From Glandiceps talaboti (Eukaryota > Hemichordata > Enteropneusta > Spengelidae), in assembly GCF_964340395.1 (NCBI RefSeq), contig NC_135552.1, positions 27,996,181-28,060,180 of the forward strand: a DNA stretch of 64,000 nucleotides. The letters run 5' to 3'. The translations under genes and the position numbers were made by a program. Below the pieces are notes generated by a model. That model was not told the origin of the DNA and made no database searches. It was given only the letters and a program-made list of their open reading frames with translations. How positions within the stretch are numbered: the first letter of the stretch is position 1; each line of letters starts with the position of its first letter. Shown piece after piece: positions 12,656-26,200 of this stretch.

Positions 12656-14564
12656 CTTACAAAATACTCGTATATAGAATATGTTATGCTGCCATGACTA
12701 ACTTTGTATCAGCTACCTGTAAGCTACCAGTTGCAAGATCCTTGTGAAAAACAGTTACTGGAAAATTAGAAGTAAACGGAGACTGGGGTAAACATACTGA
12801 CCTGATATATCTATAGATGTAAAGTTTTGACTTAGTGGTCAACTTGTAAGGTTTACTATATCAATTGCAGTCAGGTTTATCAGGTTATAAGTGGAAAGAG
12901 ACTTTTATTATAAACGATGTGTTCTTTAGAAAGGAGAATACAGTATGTTTGTATGCATCCAGCTGCCAACGACCCCTCTTTCTCTCCCCATATTGTTATA
13001 TTGTTGTACACAACCCTATCCCTCAATGCGCAGTAAAAACTTCCTAGGAGAATGGGGCGCACATGATATGCCAAGGTTCTGACATCAGCACCGTTACTCA
13101 TAAAAATAACACTTTGTGTCATAATGCACTGCTGTTGCCAGTCATTATTCAATTCATTGTTTTTAATAATTTCCATGTCTGTCTTGTCTGTCTGTCTGAT
13201 CAGGCATGTATAGGAACATACTGGTACCTGATAACACCGTCATGTCGATGTCTTCCTTGGAATAATGCACAGGACATCCTTTTGTCTGGTTGGCACATTT
13301 ATTATCTGAGCTTGGAAAATAAAATACATTATTTACACGAAATAACAGAAAAAAAAGGTCGTCACTTTGTAACAAATATAAAGTACCAGATGGCAGCTTC
13401 AACGTCTGGCCTCTATGACCTTGTCATGATCTCTGACGCTATTTTCGTCTAAAGAGGAACGTTTCATAGCTACAAATATGCAAATGAGTTTCCCGTTCCA
13501 ACATGGAGATGTGTTTAACTATGAAATACATCTGTCCTGACAACAAATTTTGAAAATATGAAAAATGCAGCATTTAAGAGTTATTATCAGCGTTTTCCTG
13601 TCTGGAAATATAATTTAGTGAGTAAATTGATATTGGAAAGGAACAATGAAAGTCTGGAATAAACCAGTAAGTCAGGCCACATCTCTTTGTTACAAAAGTT
13701 GAAAGTGCCATCTGACTGGTTATTAAAAGAAAATGTTCAACCAAAAATACACATGTAATAAAGCTATTTACAGTAATGTAGATATTCAAAATCTGTAAAT
13801 TGTTTGACTTATGCAAGAAAGACTTCACATTCTTGTACTGACGTTTCCTGTCATGACATTCCAAAATATGTTTGTGAGTTTCAAGTCCATGTTCATTCAC
13901 ATCAAATGTCTGAAAATGGTACATATTCAACAGAGGGTTGTTTTTTTTCATTGTTTGGGAGGATAAATAGGATTTTTGTAATAAAAATATCATTTTTTGA
14001 AGGTTCTTCAAGCAATATTTGTGATGTACATGCATATATTCCCACACTTTAAAACGGTAAACAGTATAATTAATATGATGCTACTATTACTTCTAACTTG
14101 CAAAAAACACAGTACAGTACAATGTATATACATTTTTGTACTCTGGCCGATGGCAGTTTACATATCCAGTTTACAGGAAAACATTCCCTTTGAAACTGTT
14201 CTCTGTAGCACAAAATATATATCCAGGAAAAGTTTCAATATTTGGGGGGGGGGGGGCAATTTGTCAATATTGGGATACTTTACATGCCATAGGTATAAAC
14301 ATTCACCAAGCCAAGATGGGTCGAGATTGAGATGTCTGCTGAAAGACAGTTATGCAGCTGAAAATGTGTAAAACACTGTTGGCAAAGTAGTACAAGACAG
14401 TCAGTGAAAACACCAACAATTGAGTTATAATGAGCTATATTACAGTCATGTTGTTCAGTTTCAAACAAATATTTAATACAAGAAAAGTGTATATACATGT
14501 ACATTCGCTCCTTTTAGTTAATTGTTTACATCAGTTAAGTACTAGTACACATTTCAAATGTATT

Positions 14565-14565
<1 letters not shown>

Positions 14566-14595
<30 letters not shown>
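14566..14595. repeat. (AATC)n microsatellite
   Basis: About seven AATC/TCAA units. Confidence 0.9.
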
Positions 14596-14961
14596 TGATC
14601 TACACACTGATTAGAATGCGACAAATCTGACAAATGTAAGTCTGCAAATTGCAATGCTTGACTTCATACCATGCATTATCCAGGGATAATTAGTATTCAA
14701 ATATGTAAATTACATTAAGTATAGTTCAGGTATTCAATTTAATTGAAAACTTGCGATACATGAAGTAAAGGGATGCATACTGTATACTTGGGCATGTACA
14801 GCTATGAAAAAATCCTAATGTTAGAAACTGGATGAAGATTCAAGCAGTTCTGTACTCATTTTTGGCTGATAAATTTAAATACTGGAATTGCAGCTTGGTA
14901 GCCAAGTCTTTGTACACCTGCACTACACTAGTACCTGTTTTACAAATAGTTTTAACACTCT

Positions 14962-15135
14962 AGCTGAGGACTTGAAGTGTTACACTGTATAGATGAGGAC
15001 TTGAAGTGTTACACTGTATAGCTGAGGACTTGAAGTGTTACACTGTATAGCTGAGGACTTGAAGTGTTACACTGTATAGCTGAGGACTTGAAGTGTTACA
15101 CTGTATAGCTGAGGACTTGAAGTGTTACACTGTAT
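14962..15135. repeat. 29-bp minisatellite, 6 copies
   Basis: Six nearly identical 29-base units open with GCTGAGGACTTGAAGTG and close with TTACACTGTATA; the second unit has GATG for GCTG. The array lies 316-489 bases past the ZC3H4 stop codon, so it is probably transcribed in that gene's 3' UTR. Confidence 0.95.
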
Positions 15136-15450
15136 CGTTAACAGAACATAAAATACCAGACAGACATGACAGATATTGCAAAGCATCTGCATGGAATGGG
15201 TGTCAGTAATGGCATTTATGACATGCAAGGTAATGACTGTGTCAAGACATTGTCACTGTACAAGTTACAACATAGGTAACAACCATTTCAATTACTTGAT
15301 TGAATGAAACCAGTTTGGTATTAATTGAGATATATCCTTTCCACGCAAACACAGGATTAACATTTGATAAATTGCTTTCAGTTGGATGGTTGCTCCTCAA
15401 AATCTTAGACCATATGGAATTGACAATAGTTTGACCTGACCTGACCTGAC

Positions 15451-17276
15451 CTAACAGAATGGAGAGGCTGTTGGATCAATGGTTTTGAAGACTGCCTTGA
15501 GGGAAGCTTTTTGAGGATCCATGGAGGGATCAAGTGGGTGATTAGGACTGTTACCAGATTGGTGCTGTAGTTGTGGTGGTGGTTGTTGTTGGTTCCCATA
15601 AACAGGTTGAGTCGGGCTTCCTTGCCCAAAAGTTTGTTGACCTCGTGGGTCATTATGTCTTGACATGTTTGGAGGCTGATTTGGACTCCCAGGACCATGC
15701 TGTGGTTTCCTCCGGGGGTCAAAACCTTGTGATTTGATTGGACTATCTAATCTATTTCTAGTCCTTGGGTCATAACTTGCTCCTGGTCCAAAGCTTTTTG
15801 GCTTTGATTTGAATCGAAGACCTTGTGGGAAAGAACTCACTTGTGGAAGTCTATGATAAGCACTAACAGGTTGAGTTGGGGCAGTGTCTGTTTCCTCTTC
15901 ACCTTTTGGTGAATTTTGAGCCTCTGCTTGAAATTGTGGCCTTGAGTTAGGTCCAAGGTGTGTCCTATTATCAATGGATGCCTGTATTCTAGGGTCTCCT
16001 TTAGGTAATTTGGGTATTGAATAACTTCCAAGCTTTTTCCCTGGTTCCATCATTCTTGGTTCAGGATGCTGGCGTAGACTGCTTTCCATTGGAGCACGTG
16101 GCTCTGACAAAGACCGTTGCATCCTTTGATCCGTTACTTTTGGTTTATACATTGATGCAATGTCCACATTTGGAAATCGATTTCGGGGTGGTGGTTGATG
16201 TTGATGGTGGTGTAACATTGGTGGTGGTGGTGGTCGTTGATGGTGTTGTAACATTGGTGGTGGACGCTGTAATATTGATGGTGGTGGATGTTGTAATATT
16301 GATGGTGGTGGTGGTGGTGGTTGCTGTAATAATGGCGGAGGTTGTAACATGGAAGGTCTGGGAAGTCTGGGATCTGTACTTACACTCCTTTGAAGTCTTG
16401 GATCAATTTTCCGTTCTGGCTGTACATCAACTTGCCTTGCCTCAGCTTGCACAAATTGTTTTCTAGGGTCTAGATTCCTTGTTCTTGGATCTGACTGAGC
16501 TTGTGTTCGTGGATCTGCAGTTGTTCCCGTCTTGTTCGCTAGTCGAGGATCAACTTGTCTGTCTGAAGGTTGTCTTTTCAACCGTGGATCCGATGGCCTC
16601 TCTATGAGTGCTTTTGGTGTGGGTGGTGCTTTCATCTTAATCTTTTCAAGTAAGAAACTTTCCTCTGTGTCTTTCCAAACAAGAACCACTAAATCTGGTT
16701 TTTGAAACTGTTTTGGTGGTCTCTGTAACCTGGGATCACCAGGAGTCTTTGCCATACCACCACACTCCATCCTGATATCACTCACAGGTCCTGTTCTACT
16801 GACCGGATCTAATGGAATTGTTTGTTGTACATCTGGTGATTTGAGCTCCTGCATTCGATTGGGATCAGAAGAACTGATCATTCGTGGATCTGACGCAATA
16901 TTCATTCTTAATGGTTCTATTTGGTTGCTTCCTTGCCTTTGATCAGCCTGAATAGTTGTTGGAGTTTCTGCTGGTGTTTGTTTCTGCAGTCTTGGATCCT
17001 GTCTCTGCATTCTTGGATCAATCCGTGGACTTTGCGGTTGAGCAGTATTTTGAGCACTGTTAACACTGGCAGTAGAAGTACTTTGTAAGAGTTGACCAAT
17101 AATGTTCATTTGAGCGGCTGCAGCAGTATTGTCACCCTGCGATTGCGATACTTGTTGTCTGATGGTTTGTAAAATGGCTGTCAGAGGCTGAGATGAGCTA
17201 GAAGCACTGCCTGGCAATGGCATTGGAGTTGAAGGATCATCTTCATCACTGGAATACCAGTCGTCATCCTCTCCAT
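15451..17276 (-). CDS. ZC3H4: ZC3H4 exon 10 (terminal coding exon, DPR-repeat region)
   Basis: The exon encodes residues 619-1226 and ends in SPFC-stop at 15453-15451. The acceptor is TGTTATAG at 17278-17277; phase 1, with the split Asp codon completed by AT. It starts with the conserved [13 protein letters not shown], then [11 protein letters not shown], which matches ZC3H4 TSILKTLRQQ. Fifteen DPR motifs are scattered through the rest, along with a proline-rich stretch ([14 protein letters not shown]) and several Gln-rich parts. The region is predicted to be disordered. Confidence 0.95.
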
Positions 17277-20200
17277 CTATAACAGTGAAAAGAATGATGT
17301 CAGAGATCAACACAGCCTACAGTTTTAGAATATTATCAACTTATTACATTGTTCAAAAGAATAATCAAAGTACCATTCTTTACTGTTGTTCACTCCTATT
17401 ATATATTTGGCTAAACTTTTCGAAATCTTGCTCAGAAACTACACATACTTGGTATCTACCTTGGCAAACATTTCTTCCATTTTTACAGATACTATTATAT
17501 ATGTTAAACTGGGTGAAGAATTTGCTCTATCGCAACTTTTTTTCTACAATACCTTGTTTTGTAAGTTGGAAATTTTACCACACTATCATACTATTGTACA
17601 GGTAAAAGGCAGTTGGTGACACATTTTTATTTGTAAGTCCATTCTTTGTAGACTTACACATTCTATCAACCAAAACTACACCAAGACAGCGACTAAATTT
17701 GACCAAGCGTTTGTGTTAGCGAGTCTCACACTGTGCTAAAAACTACCTACTAGAAGTGAATTTCTTTAATTATCAGTGTAATCTTTCACTAGTATATGTG
17801 AGTGTGTAGCGATATCAAGATTTGTCTGAATAACAGTTTGCCTTTATAGTTATTAAATGAAGTAGACTTTATTATTTGAAACCGAGGAACTTTTCTAAGT
17901 GGTTAGTTTTAGCACAGCTTATGACAAACTCAGAAGGTTGAAAGAATCATTGTTGTAAACTTACCAGCATCTTTATCAGCACCTTTCTGCTCCTCATCAG
18001 TTGGTGTTGAACCTCCCTCATGTTGTTTTTGTTGAATCCTTAGGAAAAGTTCTCTCTGCTTTGGTGCTAGGAACATTGGGACCCTAGGTGCTGGCTGAGC
18101 TGCTGCTTTTTTGATTTCACTGTCACTGGTGGCAGTACTACTGGCTGCAGAATCACTGTCTCTGTTCTCTTCATCAACTTTCACGGTTTTCTGACTGTCA
18201 TCAGCACTTTCTGCCGAATCTACAAATGAGAAATACAAAATTGTTCAAAATGTTAATCATCAGTATCTGGGCTTTTATTATTTTACAAATTCTGGTTAGA
18301 TAACTACGGAGTACTGAAGAGAGTCATCAAAACTCTACAGGACAGAGTAGTAGAGAGAATAACGACACTCCATTGGCCTGAGTATTTGTTTTTCTTGAAC
18401 ATGCAAAAACAAACTAAGCATCATTCTTACCTTGTGTTACTGAAGCCTGTGTGGAGGGATTTGAATAAAAGTTGTCATAGAAACGCTCTGTCCTAACAGG
18501 ATTGCTGACTGGGCTTCCACCAGGTGGTAACTGTAGTTGTGTGACAGGCTTGGTCACAGGTTTTTCAGTCATATTTTCTTCACCTTGAGTCTGGCTATCA
18601 GATTCACAACTACCTTCTTTTTCTTCTGATCCATCTGCACTGTAAAAATGAAACCTAGACAAAACAAATACATAAAATGTTATCAAATACTAAATGTATT
18701 TCATGAAGATTAACATACCAGCTTCTCCTAAAAAAACACTTGGTAGAATGAAGCAATTTGTACATTTTAACTAGTTCTTCTGTATACTGTTTTATACAAC
18801 AGAGAACTTTTAAGAAAACCTGGATTCCTATTTCTGAATACACTTTGTATCTACAACTTGTGCTATTCTCACCAGCACTAAACTTACTGAATGGATACAC
18901 TACTTGATACATTATTCAGTTGACATGTTCTGTATTTTAGTATTCATTGTGGTCTATTACAAATCCTCTGATGTCAGGTGATACATATTTAACACTCTAA
19001 ATGCTGTTAATTGTACATAAGGACGGTACATACATGTACACAACACAATTCAATATGAATTCTAATCAGGGATTGGGCTAAACTAAGATCTCAATCAAGC
19101 CAGTTCACTTCTCAAATTCTATCGTTAATTGTGACACCCCATCCCTCCAAATTTCTATGGTTGGAATGCTGTCATTAGCTATTCCCATACATGATGATAA
19201 CTTTCCCAGGGAATGACTGCAAAGACTTTTATTTACTTTTCGCTATTGCAAACACTGAAAATGCTGAAAAGAGAAAGCATGCAGTACATAATATTGTTAA
19301 ACAGAATGAATTTCACTTACAACTTTTTCTCTTTTTCCATGATAAGCTTGCCTTGTTCCCCAACAGGAGCTACTCTGATTTCAAACAGGGACGGTATACC
19401 ACCACCACCACCACCACCACCACCAGCAGCAGCAGCAGCACCACCACCACCAGCAGCACTGCCTCCACCACCTCCACTGCCACCACCACCCATACTACCT
19501 GCAGGTGGTGACGTCATTGGTGTTGGTAGTAGAGGAGGTCGGTCATTATTAGGTATTGGCATAGGGGGCCCACAAACTATGGGCAATGGTTCATCTCTTT
19601 GGTTTAGAACCTGTAAATGAGTAAAAAACTTGTCATGGATGGAATACATTGAGACATGACATAAATTAGACTACACTGCACTGCACTATACTACACTACA
19701 CTACACTACACTACACTACACTACACTACACTACACTACACTACACTGCACTACACTGCACTACACTACACTGCACTACACTACACTACACTGCACTGCA
19801 CTACACTACACTACACTGTCAAATAATATACTTGTGTAATACCATTGTAAAATTTGTTCAGTTTTATGTCATTTTTCTGGTATTATGTTTGCATAATTTT
19901 GTACAATATTGACATGACATTTGTCTGGTATTATATTGACATACTACTCTAGTCTATACATATTTCCTCTTTTTACACACAGAACACAATAAATGTAAAG
20001 TTTTAAAACCAAAATGTTTATTATCAGAAAAAAACAACAAGTGGTCCTACCTTTTCCAACAATGGTCTTGTTTCATCTGTCAGTGGTGCATGCGAAAATT
20101 TACAGTTGTTTCCTTGGTAACACTCTGCTCCAGTGTGGAAAAACTTACAAGGATACTGACGTAGTAAAGTTAAGGTGAAAATATCATGCAGTCATAATCA

Positions 20201-23200
20201 GTATCTAGAGACACAGAATGTGGTAAGGATTTCTTGAAATAAACTATTTTATGGTTTAACTTTAACATATCAATAATCATCAGGCACAGAATGTGACAAG
20301 ATTTTATTGAATTGAATCATGTGTACAAAGATGTAATTTTGTAAAACTTCCCATCTCCATTTAACTTCATTTCTGGACACATGATTAACCTTTTTCCTTA
20401 AAACGGAATTTTACTGCTCACATTACTCATTTACTCTTTTAGTAAGCTATTGACTTAGGTTCTCACATTATTAGTCAAAGATGACAGGTTCTCACATTAG
20501 TCAAAGACAACAGCATTTAACCATTAGATAGGATCACTATTTTGTTTAAGAAAGATCAATTTTTTCTACAGCTCAATCAGACAAACAGAAAACTGTTTTC
20601 CATAACCAAAGCTAAATCCTACTTCAACTTGAGCCTTTAATGGCAGCTTAAGTCCAGCCTGTCCAATAAACACATACGTAGACTAAATGTATAAAAATGT
20701 ATCTACATTTCGAAACAGTCTGAATGTCTACACTGTCTCTGAAGACTGGGAGACCAACAAATGCATTTTAGCAGACATTACGGTAAAGGATATCATGTAA
20801 ATACAGACAGGTTTCTCCTTTGGCACAGCTTCCATTTAAATAAAACTTACATAATTCTTGTTTTTTATGTGGCATAACGTCATGATTGAAAGGACAATCT
20901 CCACCCTGTAACAAAGAAAGTTAAAATGAAACTTAGACGAAAATAAAGCTGTGTGTACATATCAGCTTCCATGCCTTTGGCTATCTTCTTTCCTACTGTA
21001 TGGTACATTAATTGAAATTACATCATAGTGGTTGACAAATCATTAGTTTACTAGACAGCATTCCATTTTTGATAGTAATTTGTTCCTCAGGCTGTTTTGT
21101 AGCTGTTTCCACCTGTTCAAATTCACAAATTGACATTCTTATGTAAATAGATGTATAATAATCAAATACTAATCAATCCCTTATTCAATACTATGGCCAC
21201 TGGCCTTATGTTCAAACATTTACAATTATTATATGACATAGATGTAACAATGAATTGAAATCCCTTGGATATTGTAACAGAATGTCGTACACAGTGTGAT
21301 TATTGTCCACAACCTGTCCCTTTCATTCTCTTACCTTTGCACATTTTCCTTCCAGAAAAAATTTACACGGAACTTGGCTGACAGGTCTTCTGTCTCGTTT
21401 AGGTGGGCCACCTTGTCCCCTTCCTCTCCCTCTCATTCCACCTCTCCCTCTACCCCTACCCCTACCCATTTGCTGAAAGATAAATATAACATAGTTTGTT
21501 TAATAATCATGTAAAGAGCACTGAGACGCAGTATAGTGACCGTTTAAGAGATTAAATAATATTTTATCAGTTACTTTATATTCACCAAAGGACTTCTGAT
21601 CACTGAATTGATTATCATATCAATTTCCAGCTAATTCAAGAATATGAACTTACAACTGATGAATATGGGTGTAAGATGCTATAGATTACACAACAGAATT
21701 GCCACATAGACTAACAGTAATATACAGAATGTTGTATATTGGAAACAGACAAACAAAATCAAGACACTTCTTGACAGAGATGACTTTGACAAAATATTAG
21801 CAAATGTATTTAACAGTGAATTTTCCTGTCACAAAACAAAATTTCAAACCACGAGATATTCTATGTATCTTTAGAACAAGTCTATTAATAACTGTACTCT
21901 AGGCATCATCAAATTCAGTGCATGTAAATTAAACCTTGTCGTTCACTCTTATTTGCTGTGCAGTAAAACTTTTTCAACTTACCGGTAATAGTCTTGGCCC
22001 AGGGTGTTCTCCATCATGTTCCATCTCTTCTTCTTCACCCCAATCATCTTCAAATGGAGGACCCCGAGGTGGCTGACCCCTCCCAAAGCCAGGGTGTGGA
22101 AACATAAACCCTGGAGGGGGTGGTCTACCAAACATTGGTCCACCACCACCTCCTCCAACACCTCTTTCAATGAACCTGTCATGTGGTCTGTCGTAGGGAT
22201 CAGCCTCATCAAAAGAATCACTGTAATCTGAATGTGATGGACTTCTTGATGGTGGTGTCTATGGAAAAAGAATTAAATAACATTTATGTAGATAGTAGTG
22301 ACTCACTACGGTGGGTGTCTTGATGGTGGAGTCTACGGAAAAAGAATCAAACATGTAAACACTGATAAAACTCACTCAATGTGGCTGGCTAATGTGATCA
22401 TTTAGTTGCATCCACCCAATCATTAGTGCAGCTATTTTGGTGTTGTTGAAAACCTAGTCTGTAGGATATGAAGTGCCATGCCACTCTATCAGAGAAGCCT
22501 GATTAGGGTTAAACAATATGATCTATCTTAGTCTATCGAAAGTGAAGACTGACTAGGGTTGAACAATATTATCTATCTTACAGTCTATTGCAAACCTTGG
22601 CTCAAAAGGTTTAAATTCATTTATCATTTTAATTCCATCTTTTTTCAAACTCAAGGAAATTTTAATCATTTACTCAATGATAACCATCTTTTTTTCAGAA
22701 TATTGTGTCAACTGAGTTTTCCTTTACTGATTTTTTTCATACCTCAGATCTAGATCTATGTCTTCTCCTTTTTTTCCTCTTCCTTCGTTCCCTCTCCTTT
22801 TCTTTTTCCCTTTCTCGCTTCCTTTTCCTTTTCCTTCTCCGATGTCTTTCTTCTCTACGAAGCCTTTCCTCTTCTTTCAGTCTTTCTTCCTCCTCATCAT
22901 CATCACCACTCTCCTCATCTTCCCTCACCTGTTCAACATTTTCATCATTTTCTTCAACTTCATCACCTGAAACATCATCTTGGTCTTCTTCACGTTGTAC
23001 TACCTCTGTCTTTTCTTCCACATCCCCCTCTCCCTTCTCCTCCTCCTCCTCTTCACCATCCTCTTCATCATCTTCTTCACCACCAGAGTCTAATATTTCT
23101 CCTTCTTCAAGCTCTCCCTCCTCTTTTTCATCATCATCTTCTGGCTCTGTCTCTATTCCGTCTTCTCCACCATTTTCATTATCTTTGATTTTGATCTCCT

Positions 23201-26200
23201 TCCTGTTGACAAAATATAAATATCCAGTCACTAAAGAGTTTCAGATATAAAGTTCATTTTCCGTTTCTACATTTCCTAAATCTCTTTAATGTAGCATTGA
23301 AAAATATTACAGTATAACATACATATCCACTCTCATCAAACTCATTAGTATGTGTTAGTGAGACCTGTCATAGATTATATCTTCTTTATTACCTACTTAT
23401 TAAATTTACATTTGTAGATAAAATAAATAATACATTTTTGAGGTAGGTAAAAGGAGACCAGAAAATAGCTACTTGCTAATCAAGTCTGTCTCCTTAGACA
23501 CTGTAAATAACATTTATAATAAATACATGACAACTGTGGAAACTTCCAGGAACAGTATTTTACCTCAAACTAAGGGGTCAAAATAGAACTAGAAGGTTGA
23601 TTTATTCTCACATGTGCATATATAGTAATTAATGCATGTGAAGCGTGTGGAGTGAAAGTCATGTTGTCAACAACGAAATCAAATGAACTGGTATTTTTAT
23701 AATGCACCTAGGTGGTGCAATTCTATTTCAAATATTGCATCTATCAAATAACAATACATTCAGTAGCTAGACGAGAAGGGTGTGTCTACACAGAATGAAG
23801 GAATTAATTTTCTACTGACAAGTTTATCAACAAATAGTGATAGTTGTAAAGAAGCCAACTGCATATCCATCAAATAAAATGGATATTGAAGGGAATTTGG
23901 CTTCAAATCATTACAAATACTTTCCTTCAGTATGCAATCTGGAGATGTCATTTTTTTGCATTTCAAAATGTTTGGATTTTGTGTTTGCTTAATCATAACC
24001 CCCCCCCCCCCCCAATCTATGCTTTAATTCACGATCTTTCACTTTTAAATTAAAATTATCATACTGAAGTGTACAGAACTTACAGCACAAGAAAGTGAAC
24101 AATTTTGTTTTTCATAGAATGATCAGAGGTGTGAATGGAAAAGGCAAAAACACTCAGGTGAAATTAACACCTCTACTACTATCCTCTTCAAATAAAAGTT
24201 GATATTTCCTTTGTATCAAGGTCACAATGTGTTTATAATACACTTAAAACCTAGTGATTATATAACCTATCACATACTCAGTATCAAAATGACACTTTTA
24301 TTTTTCAAGTCAAATGCACAGTTCATTAACAAGACAACCCAATTTTTACTATTTTTTTTGAGTGGAACCAGTGTATTTCCATGAGTTTTATTTTTCAATT
24401 CAATAGCACAGTTCCTTGACGAGATACACAGTTTTTACTATTTAGTGACTGAAACCAGTGTATTCCCATGAATGCAATGATTTTATTCTTTCAAAGAAAC
24501 ATGTTGTTGGAGTCATAAAGCTCTGGGCTAATGCTGAACAAGACTTCATGGCCCCTTTCACTGAAACTACTGCAGCTTTTAAGTGACAAACTTTAGATTA
24601 TTTTGCAGCATTTAAGCTTCATCTATATAACTTACTAAAGTACATGTTTTATACACCCCCCCCCCCCCCCCCCCCCGGGTTAAATTCTACAAAATCATCT
24701 GATCACAATTCATATTATTACTCCCACTATTTATTTCTGGATCACAAAATCAACTTGATTATAATGTAAATATACATTATCTTTGAAAGAATAACTCTAG
24801 AGGTAAAGTAGTTTAAAATGTGGGCTTCTATGTAGGAATGGAATATAATTCCGTAAAATTTATTTCTTTTAATAACAGTGAAATATGGTCAGTGGCATAC
24901 AAATCTGTAATGCAATGTTATGTAATGAAAGTGAAGGTCTAATAATATAAAGAAGTAAAATAAATTTGCCCTTGAGAAATAATTCCAATAAATGGCAAGA
25001 TTCCTTCATATGCTTTCAAAATAAACTGTGAACATCATTGCACTGCTGAATCACACAACTCACCATTTTTTTGTATTCATACTTTCCTTTTTGTTCACAT
25101 ACATAATTCATAAATTCAACCACCATAATTTTCAATGCTTTATCTAGTCATAGTAAATTTCTACTAAACTAGTGCATGTACATACATGTACCATGATGTC
25201 ATTTATCTATCTGCAAAATAACTTACTATATATACATTTCCATTCATTAAGTATGGTAATATTTGTATAAAAAAACAGCAGTAGCAAAATTAAAACTGGG
25301 ACTGATCTAAAATTTATATGTAGGACATATTGATGAGTACTACATGGTGTGATTTACCTGTACATTTCCTGCCCCTTGCTAAGAATACATTTATTAAAGT
25401 GCATTTACATATTTTTTATTGATAAATTTAGCTTTCGTCCTAGCCTATTCAACAGTTTCATTGTGTTCATCCTAAGGTACAACAACTGATCATCTCTGCA
25501 TAGTAGGTCTGGGACTTTAATGGGTTTTAAAACAGGGCGATTGTAACTCATTTTCCAACAAAGAGATGTGAGAATACCTTTCTCGGAAATCATGAAAATT
25601 GCATTGAAACTAGTTTATTGTTTGACTATTTTTTCAATTTATTAATGTCACATGTTTACAATGGAATTAGCTTATAGCTTCTTTTTTAGTGTTGGGGTGG
25701 TGGAAGGAGGAGTGGGGAGGCAAGTGGAACACTGTTTGTTTGGAAAACCTAGGTAAAAATACGTATTTAAATTTCATATATGAAATAATTTCACATAGTA
25801 ACACATACAAACAATATTACTTTACAAGTAATATAAAAATGCAGACAAAGTGTCAAGGAATCATTCATCTGTTTCTTTCTTTTTTGAAACTTTTGACCTG
25901 GGTCACTTTTCAGTGAAGTTTTACACTCTTTGGGGAACATGTATGTCTAGAAAAACAACAGTTGAATTAAATAGATGTTCCCTACGTGATTAAGACTTAG
26001 TGTGTTTGTTCACAGTTACTGTTAATCCTTGACATCAACTGTACTACATATGTACCTTTGAAATGCAAGTCGTGAACATTTTCAGACTTGCATGTAAATG
26101 CAAGACAGAGTGCATTACTAAGCTAATATACTTTTGAATGTTTGCCAAAAGTGAAGAATTCTAGGAAACAATATATTTTCCAAGACAAAGGTTTGAAGAT

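Noticed and set aside
13063-14047. 129-codon (+) and 157-codon (-) open frames
   Set aside because: No recognisable motif, AT-rich codons, no splice or promoter context.
15837-17099. Alternative-frame ORFs inside ZC3H4 exon 10
   Set aside because: Shadows of the Pro/Gln/DPR-rich coding sequence; the reading frame is fixed by DPR motifs and the conserved C-terminus.
20155-20160. Conventional GT-AG splicing into exon 6 using the CAG at 20158-20156
   Set aside because: It would drop five bases, break the frame, and leave no matching GT donor after finger 2, while the AT-AC signals are nearly perfect.
22705-23250. 181-codon + strand Ser-rich frame
   Set aside because: Antisense of the Glu/Asp-rich ZC3H4 exon 2, which necessarily reads as Ser/Pro-rich.
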